Below, piece after piece: positions 17,778 to 27,089 of a DNA stretch of 64,000 bases (positions are counted from its first letter, which is position 1; each line of letters begins with the position of its first letter). The stretch is taken from assembly GCA_002366595.1 (NCBI GenBank), contig DFBK01000011.1, positions 1 to 64,000 on the forward strand. The letters are read 5' to 3'. The notes under the pieces are model-generated. The model had not been told where the DNA came from and did not search any database. It was given only the letters and a program-made list of their open reading frames with translations. The translations under genes and the position numbers were made by a program. This stretch comes from Anaerolineales bacterium UBA3082. GTDB taxonomy: Bacteria > Chloroflexota > Anaerolineae > UBA7937.

Positions 17778-19037
17778 TCAGCGGGTGACTTCCTCGTAAA
17801 TGCCCTTGATCTTCCGGTAGATTATATCCCAAGTGTAGGAGCGCACGACCTTCTCGTACCCTCGCTCTCCCAATCGCTGAGCCAGATCTTTATTCTCCAG
17901 GATTGACCTTATGCTCTGGGACAAGGCGGGAACATCGCCGAAGGCAACTAGTAGGCCATCCTGACCGTCTTCTACCACCTCTGGCACCCCCCCGGCTAAG
18001 GCTCCGATGACCGGTTTTCGATTGACCCATGCCTCAAGATAGGCGATGCCGAAGGCGTCCACACGGGAGGGCATGGCCAAGACTGCTGCTGAGGCTAGAA
18101 GGTCCCTTTTCTCCGCCTCATCAACAGATCCAAGCAACCTTATCCGCCTCCGCACCCCCTTTGAAAGTCCCTGATAATACCTTTTGAAGGAGCCCAAAGG
18201 CCTCCCTGCTAGAATCAGCTCCGCGTCTATCCCTTTGGCCCAGAGCCGTTGCATGGCTCGTATGAGGTGGACCGCCCCCTTATCATAAGTTATCGTGCCC
18301 AGAAAGGCCACTATCTGCCCCCGTAACCCATATCGCTCTCGAAAACGCTGTGCATTGCCTCCCTGCAACTGGCGAGGATTCACTCCTACCCCCACCTTGC
18401 GTACCCTCGTCGCTTCCATGCCCAACTCAATAAGGTATTCCCTCTCCAGCTCGGTGAGGGTTATTACTATTTCGCTACCCCGCAACGCTTCCAATTGGTG
18501 GCGCATGGTGTGATGCCGCACCACAGAACGCTCCCCTGGTTCTCCGAGGTGGAGAAGAGGGGTCATGACAAAAGGCAACCCACGGGCACGAGCATAGCGC
18601 CATGCAACGATGACCGGATATTCAAAGGATATATTGACGCCGTGGACGATGGAGAAGGGTTCTTCTTGAGCAGCCAAAACCCTCTCTAGGGTTGGCACCC
18701 AGGGCATGTAGCGGGACATAGTCCGAAGGAGAGGTGTGGTGTCGAAAGGCAAGCCCGAGACCTCAATGGCCGATCTCCGCAGGAGGTAAAAGGAATAAGG
18801 GGTCAGGGGCAGATGACGCACTGGACACCGCTGTATCTTCACGCCGTTATGGACCTCTTTCTTCCTCTCTATCGGCTTCTTGCCCCTGGCCCAGATATGC
18901 TCTGTTACTCCTGCGTCGCTGGTGACGACGGTGACCCGGTTTCCATCCCCCACCAGCCTCTCTGAGATCTCCCGAAGGTAAGTCTCCGCCCCCCCGATAT
19001 GAGGCCAGTAGAAAGCAGAAACATGTAAGACTTTCAT
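17778..19037 (-). CDS. GT4 glycosyltransferase, first gene behind a strong promoter
   Basis: This GT-B enzyme of 419 residues has MKVLHVSAFYWPHIGGAETY at the start, IVAFLGTITYDKGAVHLIRA, and the donor-site segment PSRVDAFGIAYLEAWVNRKP with E-x7-like spacing. It is the first gene after the promoter at 19073-19101, and the genes to its left follow with gaps of about 200 bases or less in the same orientation. It may therefore head a transcription unit reaching toward 5223. Specificity cannot be told. Confidence 0.92.
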   Translation of the reverse strand: MKVLHVSAFYWPHIGGAETYLREISERLVGDGNRVTVVTSDAGVTEHIWARGKKPIERKKEVHNGVKIQRCPVRHLPLTPYSFYLLRRSAIEVSGLPFDTTPLLRTMSRYMPWVPTLERVLAAQEEPFSIVHGVNISFEYPVIVAWRYARARGLPFVMTPLLHLGEPGERSVVRHHTMRHQLEALRGSEIVITLTELEREYLIELGMEATRVRKVGVGVNPRQLQGGNAQRFRERYGLRGQIVAFLGTITYDKGAVHLIRAMQRLWAKGIDAELILAGRPLGSFKRYYQGLSKGVRRRIRLLGSVDEAEKRDLLASAAVLAMPSRVDAFGIAYLEAWVNRKPVIGALAGGVPEVVEDGQDGLLVAFGDVPALSQSIRSILENKDLAQRLGERGYEKVVRSYTWDIIYRKIKGIYEEVTR

Positions 19038-19072
19038 ACTCTGCCTGACCTGTTGTCTGTCAATCTGGGCAA

Positions 19073-19101
19073 AGTATAGCGCATTGTGAGAGTGCAGTCA
19101 A
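19073..19101 (-). promoter_or_regulatory. Sigma-70 promoter for the left-hand glycosyltransferase operon
   Basis: On the minus strand, TTGACT (19101-19096) and TATACT (19078-19073) are 17 bp apart. Each differs from consensus at one position. The predicted start near 19066 leaves about 28 bases before the ATG at 19037. Confidence 0.78.
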
Positions 19102-19433
19102 CGAAGATACCAAAAACTGCGGGGTGGAGAGCGAGGATGGGCAAGTGGGTAGCAAGCAACGGTTACGAGGCAGAGGTCACGGTTATTGTGTATCCTGGAT
19201 TTTGCAGAAAGGAAGGGGGCGTGAGTGGGATGAAGTAGGAGTTGTAGGCCCGCTCGAGGGGCGTAAGATTCTAAGAGCCGATTTGTGAATCCTGCTTTCC
19301 TACGGTTGGGCGCTTGACCCAAGGGGTGAATAGGAAGAGAGATGGTCGCTATTTGGAACAGGCAGATAGGCTATGATTTCGAGGCCAAGAACCTGACGAC
19401 AGGCCCGATGCGAGATCACGGACTCTAATCTCC
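19102..19433. other. Intergenic region without recognisable gene
   Basis: The stretch between the promoter and the FG-GAP gene has no frame with convincing protein character on either strand, no strong hairpin followed by T, and no repeat that I can see. It separates the transcription unit of the secreted protein from the next promoter. Confidence 0.4.
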
Positions 19434-21281
19434 CTATTTCACGACGAGAGGGAAGAAGAACTTCTCCACCGGGCCTACATAGAGGGTCACGGGTTGGATG
19501 ATGTAGGGACTGTTGAGTACCCCTGGGCCGCCATCGATAGTGATCGAACTGAGATCGTAGGTGCCGGCCGGGTATCCTGAGGCATCCACCGCGACGATGA
19601 TTTGGGAAGGGGAACTGGCGGTGGCAGTCCCGGAACTGGGCGTCACCGAGACGACCTCTGGTTGGCTCGCCGTGGCCGTCCAGTTGATGCTTCCTAAGCC
19701 TCGATTTCTTATGGTGATGGTATGGTAGGAGGGGGTCGTGTTCCCACCTTCCTGGTGAAGGAATAGAAGAGACTCCTTGTCCACAGAGAGGGTAGGAGGG
19801 GAGGGGTATAGCCCCGTATGCTGAGCGTTCTGGTGGAAGATAGGCCAGGGGAGTTCAGCATCCGCCGAGGGACCCACCTCCCAGACATAGAGATAGCCGT
19901 GAGTCTGGTCGAAATGGTCGGATCCACCGATAGAGATCTCCAGTTTGCCATCGTGGTCGATGTCGCCTATCGCCGGTGAGCCGAAAAGGGAAAAAGTGGT
20001 AGAGAGGATCTCTTCCAAGGAGCCGTTCCTACCGTAGATCTGAACGTCCCAGAGCATGGCAAAGAGTATTTCTAGTTCTCCGTCCCCGTCGTAATCAGCC
20101 ATGGTAGGGGACGAGCGGATGAAATGATTGGTACTCATGCTATTCCGAGGGGTGACGGGCCAGCCTGCAACTGGGCTACCGTCGTGGTGCCAGGCGTAAA
20201 CCTTTCCTTGCTCGAGGTCTCCAGAGCCGATGATGATCTCTAGATCACCGTCGTTGTCGAGGTCGGCCAGGGCTGGGGAACTGAAGCCGGGGAACTCCGT
20301 GGCCGCTGGCCACCCGGGCAGGAGATTCCCATTTCTATCCCAAGCGTAGACGGCCAGGGTAGTGGGATTGCCCTGGGCCCACCAATACCAACCAGTGCCA
20401 ACTACGATTTCCAGATAGCCATCGTTGTTGATATCGCCTATCGCCGGGGATGAATAGATGGTTTCGTTAATCCAATTCTTGACCAGGACATTGCCGTCCT
20501 TGTCGAAGACGTAGAGGTATCCGCCGTCGTAGGTGGGAGGCGTGATATGAGAATTGCCCGTGATGTCGGCCCCGATGATGATCTCCAGCCCTTCCACGTC
20601 AGGGCGCAGATCCGCTATGGCAGGACTCGACCAGATGGAATCCCAGTTATCGTGCTCCCAAATCTTTTGGCCATTGTGATCGATCAGGTAGATCCAGCGA
20701 TCCCAGCCTCCAAAGGCGATTTCCAGATCACCATCCCCATCCACATCTCCTAGGGCCGGAGAGGAGAAGACGCCGTCAGTATGCCCATCTCCGTTTTGAT
20801 CGTAGGTATAGAACTTCCAGAGAAAGGTCCCATCGGCCCCGTTGTAGGCTACCAGACCACCATGTTGGGCTAGGTCGCCTGGATCGCCTCCTACGCTGAC
20901 GACTACCTCCATGTCGCCATCGTTGTCAATATCTCCTGCCGCAGGTGAGGAGTTGATTGGGGCTTCGGCATTCCTCTGCCAGAGGATGCTCCCATCATAG
21001 TTAACGGCCACCAGCCAGTAGGGGTTGGCGCTGCTGGTGCCCACCGCTGTGGTGCCCACTAGGATCTCGTCGTAACCGTCGTTATCGATGTCGGCAAAGA
21101 TGGGAGACGATTCGATCACTTGGCCGCCCGGAAGTTGCACCGGGAAGCCTGGTTTGGTAGAGGCGGAAAGGGGGGCAGAAGCAGCGGGAGTGCGAATAGC
21201 CGAAATCAACCAAGTAAACCCTATAATCCAAAGGGAAGAGATCAACCATCGTATAACCTCTTCCCTTCTTGCTCCTCTCAT
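19434..21281 (-). CDS. Secreted FG-GAP/VCBS repeat protein with BACON-like C-terminal domain
   Basis: The protein has about 615 residues. A signal peptide (WLISSLWIIGFTWLISAI) is followed by at least eight FG-GAP repeats with D-x-D-x-D-G calcium-binding loops (DIDNDGYDEILVGT, DVDGDGDLEIAFGG, DLDNDGDLEIIIGS, DIDHDGKLEISIGG). They form an integrin-alpha-like propeller over residues about 40-490. Residues from about 497 form a beta domain with LSVDKESLLFL and SINWTATAS, like BACON domains. It ends KFFFPLVVK. ATG 21281 follows AGGGG by 5 bases. It has its own promoter. Probably a surface protein binding carbohydrate or matrix; that role is inferred. Confidence 0.88.
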   Translation of the reverse strand: MRGARREEVIRWLISSLWIIGFTWLISAIRTPAASAPLSASTKPGFPVQLPGGQVIESSPIFADIDNDGYDEILVGTTAVGTSSANPYWLVAVNYDGSILWQRNAEAPINSSPAAGDIDNDGDMEVVVSVGGDPGDLAQHGGLVAYNGADGTFLWKFYTYDQNGDGHTDGVFSSPALGDVDGDGDLEIAFGGWDRWIYLIDHNGQKIWEHDNWDSIWSSPAIADLRPDVEGLEIIIGADITGNSHITPPTYDGGYLYVFDKDGNVLVKNWINETIYSSPAIGDINNDGYLEIVVGTGWYWWAQGNPTTLAVYAWDRNGNLLPGWPAATEFPGFSSPALADLDNDGDLEIIIGSGDLEQGKVYAWHHDGSPVAGWPVTPRNSMSTNHFIRSSPTMADYDGDGELEILFAMLWDVQIYGRNGSLEEILSTTFSLFGSPAIGDIDHDGKLEISIGGSDHFDQTHGYLYVWEVGPSADAELPWPIFHQNAQHTGLYPSPPTLSVDKESLLFLHQEGGNTTPSYHTITIRNRGLGSINWTATASQPEVVSVTPSSGTATASSPSQIIVAVDASGYPAGTYDLSSITIDGGPGVLNSPYIIQPVTLYVGPVEKFFFPLVVK

Positions 21282-21329
21282 CAAAGCCCCTCTCCCCTCC
21301 GACCGGGCTGTATTGCTCAGTCTATGTCC

Positions 21330-21358
21330 AGTATTCCCCGCCCTACTGTCGGTGTCAA
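21330..21358 (-). promoter_or_regulatory. Probable promoter of the FG-GAP protein
   Basis: On the minus strand, a perfect TTGACA (21358-21353) is separated by 17 bp from AATACT (21335-21330), which matches four of six consensus positions of the -10 box. The start codon is at 21281. Confidence 0.6.
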
Positions 21359-21379
21359 TGGGAAGAAGGTACTAACAGT

Positions 21380-24300
21380 TCAGGGCTCGGTGACCGTCAC
21401 TTCCCCCAAGGGGACCCTATCTCCTTGTAGTTGCCCGTCTTCATTCAGCACCGCCAAGCGTTCCATGGTGGAGAGCAGATACATCCCTGCCTCTAGTTGA
21501 TATCTTCCCGGAGGCGCATCATCGTAAACGAGAAGCTCATATTCGTCCCTCACTATCTCGCCCTCCTCCCAAACGGATGTGGGATACCAACCCCCCAAGG
21601 GCTGGTTATCCTGCTGTGCCCATATCTTGGAACTCTCGTCTAGCAAATGGGTGAAGACTGTGTAGTCCTCATCCATCGTCCGCTCCGCTCGCCAATAGAG
21701 CGTCAGATGCAACTTCTCCCCTGCAGTTACAGTGTGGGCATCCAAGTCATAACCAAGCAGAGCCACCTCATCCCCCAGGCCGACCTCCAAGGGATGCTCT
21801 ATGGCCGCAAGGTCGATGAACTCTTTTGGCCTAACGATCACCAGTGGAAGCTCAACCTTAGTGCTTCTCACGCCTGACTGACGGTCGATGGTCGGCAGGG
21901 ATCGCGCTTGGTAGTCTATCTCCTCATAGATATCAACTACGAGCCGGTAGACCCCTATTGGCAGGTCGAAGGGGATGTAGAACTCATCTTCCACCATCTC
22001 CCCCTTGGCCCACTGTGTGGTGGGGAGACCTTTACGGTGCGGCTGGTCATCGATCTGCCACAACAGGTGATAGTCTTCATTGTGGAGGGCGACTCGAACG
22101 AAGTAGTCCTTTTCTAACTCCTCCAAAGCCTGCCAATAGAGACTAAGGTGCAATATCGGCCCTGGACACAGCCCATTTCGCCCTATTGCCTCTTCCTCGC
22201 TTAACACATAACCCAAAAGCGCGATCTTTCCCCCCAGGTCGACTTGCATAGAATTCGCTATCTCAGACGGGGAGGGTATCCGACGCCTGTCTTGGGGGCC
22301 TAGATAGTTGACTAAAGGTTCCTGATCTTCAATGACGGATACCCATCCAGCAGGGGTGGAATAGGGCTCGAGGATTTTCCAATCAGAGGAGAGCGAGATA
22401 GATGCCGGACCGTATGAATCGGGAGTCTCGATGACAAAAGGAACATCTATCAGTTGGCCCGGGGCGATGATTAAGGGCGGCTCCAGGGACAATTCCCCGG
22501 AGGCGATTTCCTTCCCATCCCGCAGCCACTGGTAGCGGACCCGATAAGGAGTCAAAGAATCCCTCACGTAACTGCTGCGACCCCGGTTGTATAGTCGCAC
22601 ATAAAGAAGAAAGGGACTTCCTTTTGGCACTTGGCAAGGGACCTCAAACGATGTCAAGAGAGTGGGGTAGTCAATCGGCGGGCTGAGCCGATAGGCGTAG
22701 TCGTCCCCTGAGCGATGTACCTCTGTGAGATATGGCGAAAGACGAGGTATGCTCTCTTGGATGCTTTGCCATTGCTCCTCCGCGAACTCAGCCTGGTGAA
22801 GGATGATATAATCCACCCCTAGCCCTTGTAGGAGCTCCAAGGATCTGATGGAGGGGAATTCCTCTAACTTACGGGCGATCTGAAAGTATAGATCAGGGTA
22901 GAAGCCTCCATATCCATTTACGAGATTTTTCCAATGGTAAGTGGAGTAGTACACACGCCTGGCCTCGAACCAGTGCTCACGGGTCAGGGTATAAAGGGGT
23001 AACTCGACTACTGCTAACTCACCCTCCTGCGATGCTAACCAGTGGTAGACCTCGGGGACTCTAGGACCATGAGGTGCTAGCTCCAATTTCATCGGCACGG
23101 AGATATATTCGATGGCTACTAAAGAAACCATGACCAACCATAGGGAGGTTTTGATGCCCTCCTTCTTGACTACTCCAGGCTCAGCAGCCGGTGAACATCT
23201 CTCGATCCGTCTCCATAGACTGGAGACCCCAAAACCGGCTAGGACGCTGAGGGCCAATACTACAAGAACCCCGAATCTGGCAGGGACACGAAACAGTCGA
23301 AATCCTGGCACATAGTTGTATAACCAGTGATAAGGTAGATAGAGAGATAGCCGGGACTTGGAAAACTGTCCGCCGGTGCCCAGGGAGAGGATGAAAGCCA
23401 TAACCAGGAGACAGAGGTAGAGGAAAGGGATGGTCTTGCCCTTCCCCCGGCCTATCAGCAGATCCGAGGTCAAGGAACCGGTCGACAATAGCATGGTAAG
23501 CACACCGAAGAGGGCCAAGCCGATGGCTAGAAATCCGGGAAAGAGCGAATGCTCTGTTAGGTTCAGATAGGGGTCGGCCTCTGCCCGGGAACGTGCTATC
23601 CGGCCATAGAGCCAATTGCTTGTCGGTGCTGTTACATAGTCAGTGAAAAAGGCTCCATACCACTTGACCTCCTCCAATGGACGCTCTAACCCCAACTTTT
23701 GGCTAGTGTCAAAGTATGGCTTGGCCAATGGCAAGCTAATGGCTGCCGTAGCTAGGACGAAGAGAGCAAGCCGGAGGAAGAGCGCTCGGGATCGCAGGCT
23801 CCTCTGCAGCATCAAATAGACAGCGATGAAAAGCCCCGTTGAGAGAGCCAGGAACACAGCATAGTAATAATCAGATTGGGCCTGAAGATTGAAAAATAGG
23901 ACAAGTAGGCCAAGATGCTGTTTGGCTTTGGTCTGCATAAACTTGTGGAGGTAGAGAAGGGTGAAGGGCATCCACTCGGTCGTCATCAGGTTGAGATGGC
24001 CAAGGTGGGCGAATCTGTAGGGACAAAAACCGAAGATGAGCCCTGCAATTACACCCGCCCAGCGGTTGCCTGTGAGATGGGTGACCAGAAGATAGATCCC
24101 AAAAGAAGAGAGGGTGAAGGAGACGAGAATGAGCAAGTTATAGGCCAGGATCGGGTTCCCACAGAGAAACAAGATAGGGGAAGCCAGCAAGGCGCTGGCC
24201 AATGTATTGGGGTGCCAAGTTAGTGTTCGAGGAAAGGGATAGAATATGTTTGAATCGAACAGGCGCAACGGATCGGTGGTCAGTTGACGGAGATCCCAAG

Positions 24301-24475
24301 CGAGCATCCACGCATGCTCAAGAGGATCGCCACCAAAGTGCTCGACGCCATCGACGAGATGAAGTGCCCGCGGATAGGTTGAAAAAAGGGTGGCCGCTAC
24401 AAAGAAGGCCAGAACCAAGGCTTCTCTGACCCACCGATGGGCCATCATATCTCTCACTCTTCCACTGACGTCCAT
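21380..24475 (-). CDS. GT-C-like membrane protein with two tandem C-terminal beta domains
   Basis: The protein has 1031 residues. The membrane half (to about residue 430) has LFSTYPRALHLVDGVEHFGG, NIFYPFPRTLTWHPNTLASA, GIYLLVTHLTGNRWAGVIAG and HLNLMTTEWMPFTLLYL, paralogous to the protein at 11292. A soluble region follows, with WLASQEGELAVVELP and LLQGLGVDYIILHQ. Two copies of one domain close the protein (about 748-890 and 901-1031), each with an A-L-L-G-Y start, an L-x-L-(S/T)-L-Y-W strand, D-x-Q-P and a W-x-x-G-E motif before the last strands. Likely a membrane transferase acting on lipid-linked sugars; the end domains may bind glycan. Both are inferences. Confidence 0.82.
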   Translation of the reverse strand: MDVSGRVRDMMAHRWVREALVLAFFVAATLFSTYPRALHLVDGVEHFGGDPLEHAWMLAWDLRQLTTDPLRLFDSNIFYPFPRTLTWHPNTLASALLASPILFLCGNPILAYNLLILVSFTLSSFGIYLLVTHLTGNRWAGVIAGLIFGFCPYRFAHLGHLNLMTTEWMPFTLLYLHKFMQTKAKQHLGLLVLFFNLQAQSDYYYAVFLALSTGLFIAVYLMLQRSLRSRALFLRLALFVLATAAISLPLAKPYFDTSQKLGLERPLEEVKWYGAFFTDYVTAPTSNWLYGRIARSRAEADPYLNLTEHSLFPGFLAIGLALFGVLTMLLSTGSLTSDLLIGRGKGKTIPFLYLCLLVMAFILSLGTGGQFSKSRLSLYLPYHWLYNYVPGFRLFRVPARFGVLVVLALSVLAGFGVSSLWRRIERCSPAAEPGVVKKEGIKTSLWLVMVSLVAIEYISVPMKLELAPHGPRVPEVYHWLASQEGELAVVELPLYTLTREHWFEARRVYYSTYHWKNLVNGYGGFYPDLYFQIARKLEEFPSIRSLELLQGLGVDYIILHQAEFAEEQWQSIQESIPRLSPYLTEVHRSGDDYAYRLSPPIDYPTLLTSFEVPCQVPKGSPFLLYVRLYNRGRSSYVRDSLTPYRVRYQWLRDGKEIASGELSLEPPLIIAPGQLIDVPFVIETPDSYGPASISLSSDWKILEPYSTPAGWVSVIEDQEPLVNYLGPQDRRRIPSPSEIANSMQVDLGGKIALLGYVLSEEEAIGRNGLCPGPILHLSLYWQALEELEKDYFVRVALHNEDYHLLWQIDDQPHRKGLPTTQWAKGEMVEDEFYIPFDLPIGVYRLVVDIYEEIDYQARSLPTIDRQSGVRSTKVELPLVIVRPKEFIDLAAIEHPLEVGLGDEVALLGYDLDAHTVTAGEKLHLTLYWRAERTMDEDYTVFTHLLDESSKIWAQQDNQPLGGWYPTSVWEEGEIVRDEYELLVYDDAPPGRYQLEAGMYLLSTMERLAVLNEDGQLQGDRVPLGEVTVTEP

Positions 24476-24632
24476 GCTCTACTGCCTTCGTTTCGCTCTC
24501 TTGGTCCTCGAAACCCGCGATCTAGCCACCCTCGCCTTCCGAATTGAGGCGGTGATCTTTCGCCTCCTCCCCATCGCTACCGTTGCCCAGCCGATCCTCG
24601 CTTTGGTCGCAAACTCAAGACACTGTGGGGAA

Positions 24633-25874
24633 CTAAAGCAATGAGATACGCCTAACTTTCACCCCCAGTTCCCTGCCATCTTCACTGAGGCCTAATTGAG
24701 CAGGGACTCGGGTTCTGTCAGTGATGATTAGCGCTTCGATGATGGGAGGAGGGTCATCGGACAACTCCAGGTGAAGTTCCTGCCAACTATCGCCCTCCAG
24801 AAGGAACTCTTTCTTCCTTTCACCTACTGAGAGTCTTACCGTCACCTTTCCTAAGGCCAGAGGACCGGCACTGGCCTCAACGCAGAGGGCTCGGGGCTTG
24901 CCTCGTTTTACCAAATAAGCGTTAGCCTCTTTCCCCGTCCATCGGGCGAAGCAAGGTGCCCTTTCCAACTCATACCAACCGTAGCCCAGGTGATTCACAT
25001 CGTTTTTGCCCATCACCATATTGTCGCTAGTCACTCTGTGTACCGCACAAAATTTCAGTTTGTCACCGGGGAATCTCATTGCCCCGTACATGCTTCGATA
25101 TAGCCCCGCGGGATAGCGGTAGCGCGGCTCCCCCACGGCACGAGCCAAGACATAGATGTTATCCCGCCAGTGAGATCGGATAGCCTTCAAAAAGCGCAGC
25201 ACCAAGGGGTGCTCATATTTGTCTGCCAGGCGCAGTTGGGCGATCTCATACCCGCACTCCAGAAGCAAATGAACCAATTCACGGGGAGCATATTCCCGAT
25301 TGTGACGCCCGTAGATCCCATACCCAGAATAGGGGTCATAGATGTTGCGCCCCCGCAACAGATACTCGACGTTCTGCAGCCTTAGGACGTTAGGGGTCGT
25401 GACCAGCAGGTAACCACCATCCACTAACACGCGGTGACACTCACACAGCATATGAGTGGGATCGACGGTCAAGTGCTCGACGAGCTCGCAACAGAGAACC
25501 ATATCGAATTGCCCGTTATCGTAGGGGAAAGGATCGCTCTCAGCGTTGAAGTAAGCGTAGTGGAACTCGGTTTCCTCAATCTGTTGGTAATGCTCCCAAT
25601 CCCTAGCCTCTTCGCCATGGTAGTTGGCTAGATCGAGATCGTAGCTTGTATATCGGTGCAAAAGTTGGGTGAGGAAATAGGGCCCGGCCCCCAGTTCCAA
25701 GAGTTTTCCTCCACCGGTGTGAACCTGCAGCACCATATCTAGGGTGTCTCGGAACCTGCGGAGGGAATCCTTCAAATAGTTCAGGCTTTCGTTGTCCGTT
25801 CCACCAAAGCGGTCGAAGCTCAGTAGATAGTCCCTTATCTCCTCCAGGCTAGGTGTCTTGGTGACATGGGGCAC
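24633..25874 (-). CDS. SAM-dependent methyltransferase with glycan-type C-terminal domain
   Basis: The SAM-binding motif is GGKLLELGAGPYFLTQLL, then FDMVLCCELVEHLTVDPTHM and GGYLLVTTPNVLRLQNVEYL. Residues from about 300 form a beta-rich tail ending QLGLSEDGRELGVKVRRISL, the same kind of tail as in the GT-C protein at 13802. The previous gene overlaps by ATGA at 25880, but AAGGAGG lies only 1 base before that ATG and 7 bases before the GTG at 25874, which I prefer. Likely methylates a sugar of the nascent glycan. Confidence 0.85.
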   Translation of the reverse strand: MPHVTKTPSLEEIRDYLLSFDRFGGTDNESLNYLKDSLRRFRDTLDMVLQVHTGGGKLLELGAGPYFLTQLLHRYTSYDLDLANYHGEEARDWEHYQQIEETEFHYAYFNAESDPFPYDNGQFDMVLCCELVEHLTVDPTHMLCECHRVLVDGGYLLVTTPNVLRLQNVEYLLRGRNIYDPYSGYGIYGRHNREYAPRELVHLLLECGYEIAQLRLADKYEHPLVLRFLKAIRSHWRDNIYVLARAVGEPRYRYPAGLYRSMYGAMRFPGDKLKFCAVHRVTSDNMVMGKNDVNHLGYGWYELERAPCFARWTGKEANAYLVKRGKPRALCVEASAGPLALGKVTVRLSVGERKKEFLLEGDSWQELHLELSDDPPPIIEALIITDRTRVPAQLGLSEDGRELGVKVRRISLL

Positions 25875-25876
25875 CG

Positions 25877-27028
25877 TCATACCTCCTTGGCGTGCATCCC
25901 CCTTGGGCCATAAGCGGGGCCGCTGACCGCTTCTTCAATGTAACCCTGAAGGATAGACATCACCTTCTCCTTCTCGAACTCTCGCAACCGCTCCCTTTGT
26001 TTGGCCACTATCCTTTGCTTCAAGCCCTCATCGGTCACCAAGAGTTCAATCAGTTCGGCGATGAAATCATATCGCTTTTCACTGATCAGAATGCCTGAAT
26101 CACCCAAAGTATAAGGAACAGCCGTGCTGCTATAGGCTACTATGGGCACTCCAAAGTACATGCTCTCCAGAAGCGGCTTGGAGAAGCCCTCGTGTTCGCT
26201 CATGCAAAGGAAGAGATCGGCTAGCCGATAGTAGGCCACTAGTTCCTCGAAGGGCACATGGCCGCAGAAGTGCACGTCGGCCAAGCCCAGATAGGCGACC
26301 AACCCCTGCAGCCATTTCAGATAGATGTCTCCTGGATCCCACGAGGAGCCAACCAACAACAACCGCGAGCGTGGATTTATCCGCTTGTAATAGTAGAAGG
26401 TCTTGATCACATCCTCCTGCCTCTTATTGGGGGCGACCCGTCCCACAAAGAGGATATTAACGGAACCATCCCCGAATCTCTTCATCACCTCTTCACTGGG
26501 AGGGGTTTGATATCTCTGGACATCAAAGGGAAGGGGGAGAACACCTGTCCGGTCATAACCCACTTTCGAGAGCTCCTGGCGATTGAACTCTGAATCGGCC
26601 AAGGCAAGAAGCACATGATCTTTCAACCCTTCCAGTTGCTTTCTTCCTCTCATCATTTGTTCATGGATATGGGCATCTACATCTTTGAAGTACCCCGGCG
26701 GAGTGATGTTGTGGTAGATCAGGATCAATCTTACGGGTAGAGATTTCACATAATCGCCGACCTCGGAGCCTATGGAATGGTGGAAGAATAGGAAGTCATC
26801 GCCCCTCTCTCGGCATCGATATCTCCTGTAGGGCAATACCTCCTTTGCTAAGGCAGGGTGGATGCTCTCAGCGTAGACCTGGGAGTCATATCCCCATTGG
26901 CGAAGGTTATCCCTTATCAGCAACGCTTCATCGCAAATAGCATCCCCCGGGACGGCCCCTACCAACATCTGATGAATGGCCGCCCTTGGGAAGCGAAGGT
27001 GCGCTAGTGAATTTCTCCACTTTAACAA
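25877..27028 (-). CDS. GT4 glycosyltransferase
   Basis: This GT-B enzyme has HQMLVGAVPGDAICDEALLI near the start, LILIYHNITPPGYF, VNILFVGRVAPNKRQEDVIK, VHFCGHVPFEELVAYYRLAD and FLCMSEHEGFSKPLLESMYF. The G-D-A-I N-terminus is typical of a clade found in glycan and S-layer clusters. The start is unclear: the open frame begins with TTG at 27028, but AAGGG before an ATT codon just upstream of the first ATG (about 26969) suggests a shorter protein. It is coupled to the methyltransferase downstream by an ATGA overlap. Confidence 0.9.
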   Translation of the reverse strand: MLKWRNSLAHLRFPRAAIHQMLVGAVPGDAICDEALLIRDNLRQWGYDSQVYAESIHPALAKEVLPYRRYRCRERGDDFLFFHHSIGSEVGDYVKSLPVRLILIYHNITPPGYFKDVDAHIHEQMMRGRKQLEGLKDHVLLALADSEFNRQELSKVGYDRTGVLPLPFDVQRYQTPPSEEVMKRFGDGSVNILFVGRVAPNKRQEDVIKTFYYYKRINPRSRLLLVGSSWDPGDIYLKWLQGLVAYLGLADVHFCGHVPFEELVAYYRLADLFLCMSEHEGFSKPLLESMYFGVPIVAYSSTAVPYTLGDSGILISEKRYDFIAELIELLVTDEGLKQRIVAKQRERLREFEKEKVMSILQGYIEEAVSGPAYGPRGMHAKEV

Positions 27029-27089
27029 CTTGGTTCTCCCAGAATCGCGGAACTAAGACTGGTCGGGGGAAGGGGTTCGTCATCCTTAG

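Noticed and set aside
19137..19238. 33-codon plus-strand ORF in the 19.1-19.4 kb gap
   Set aside because: It is short, has no ribosome site and no recognisable motif.
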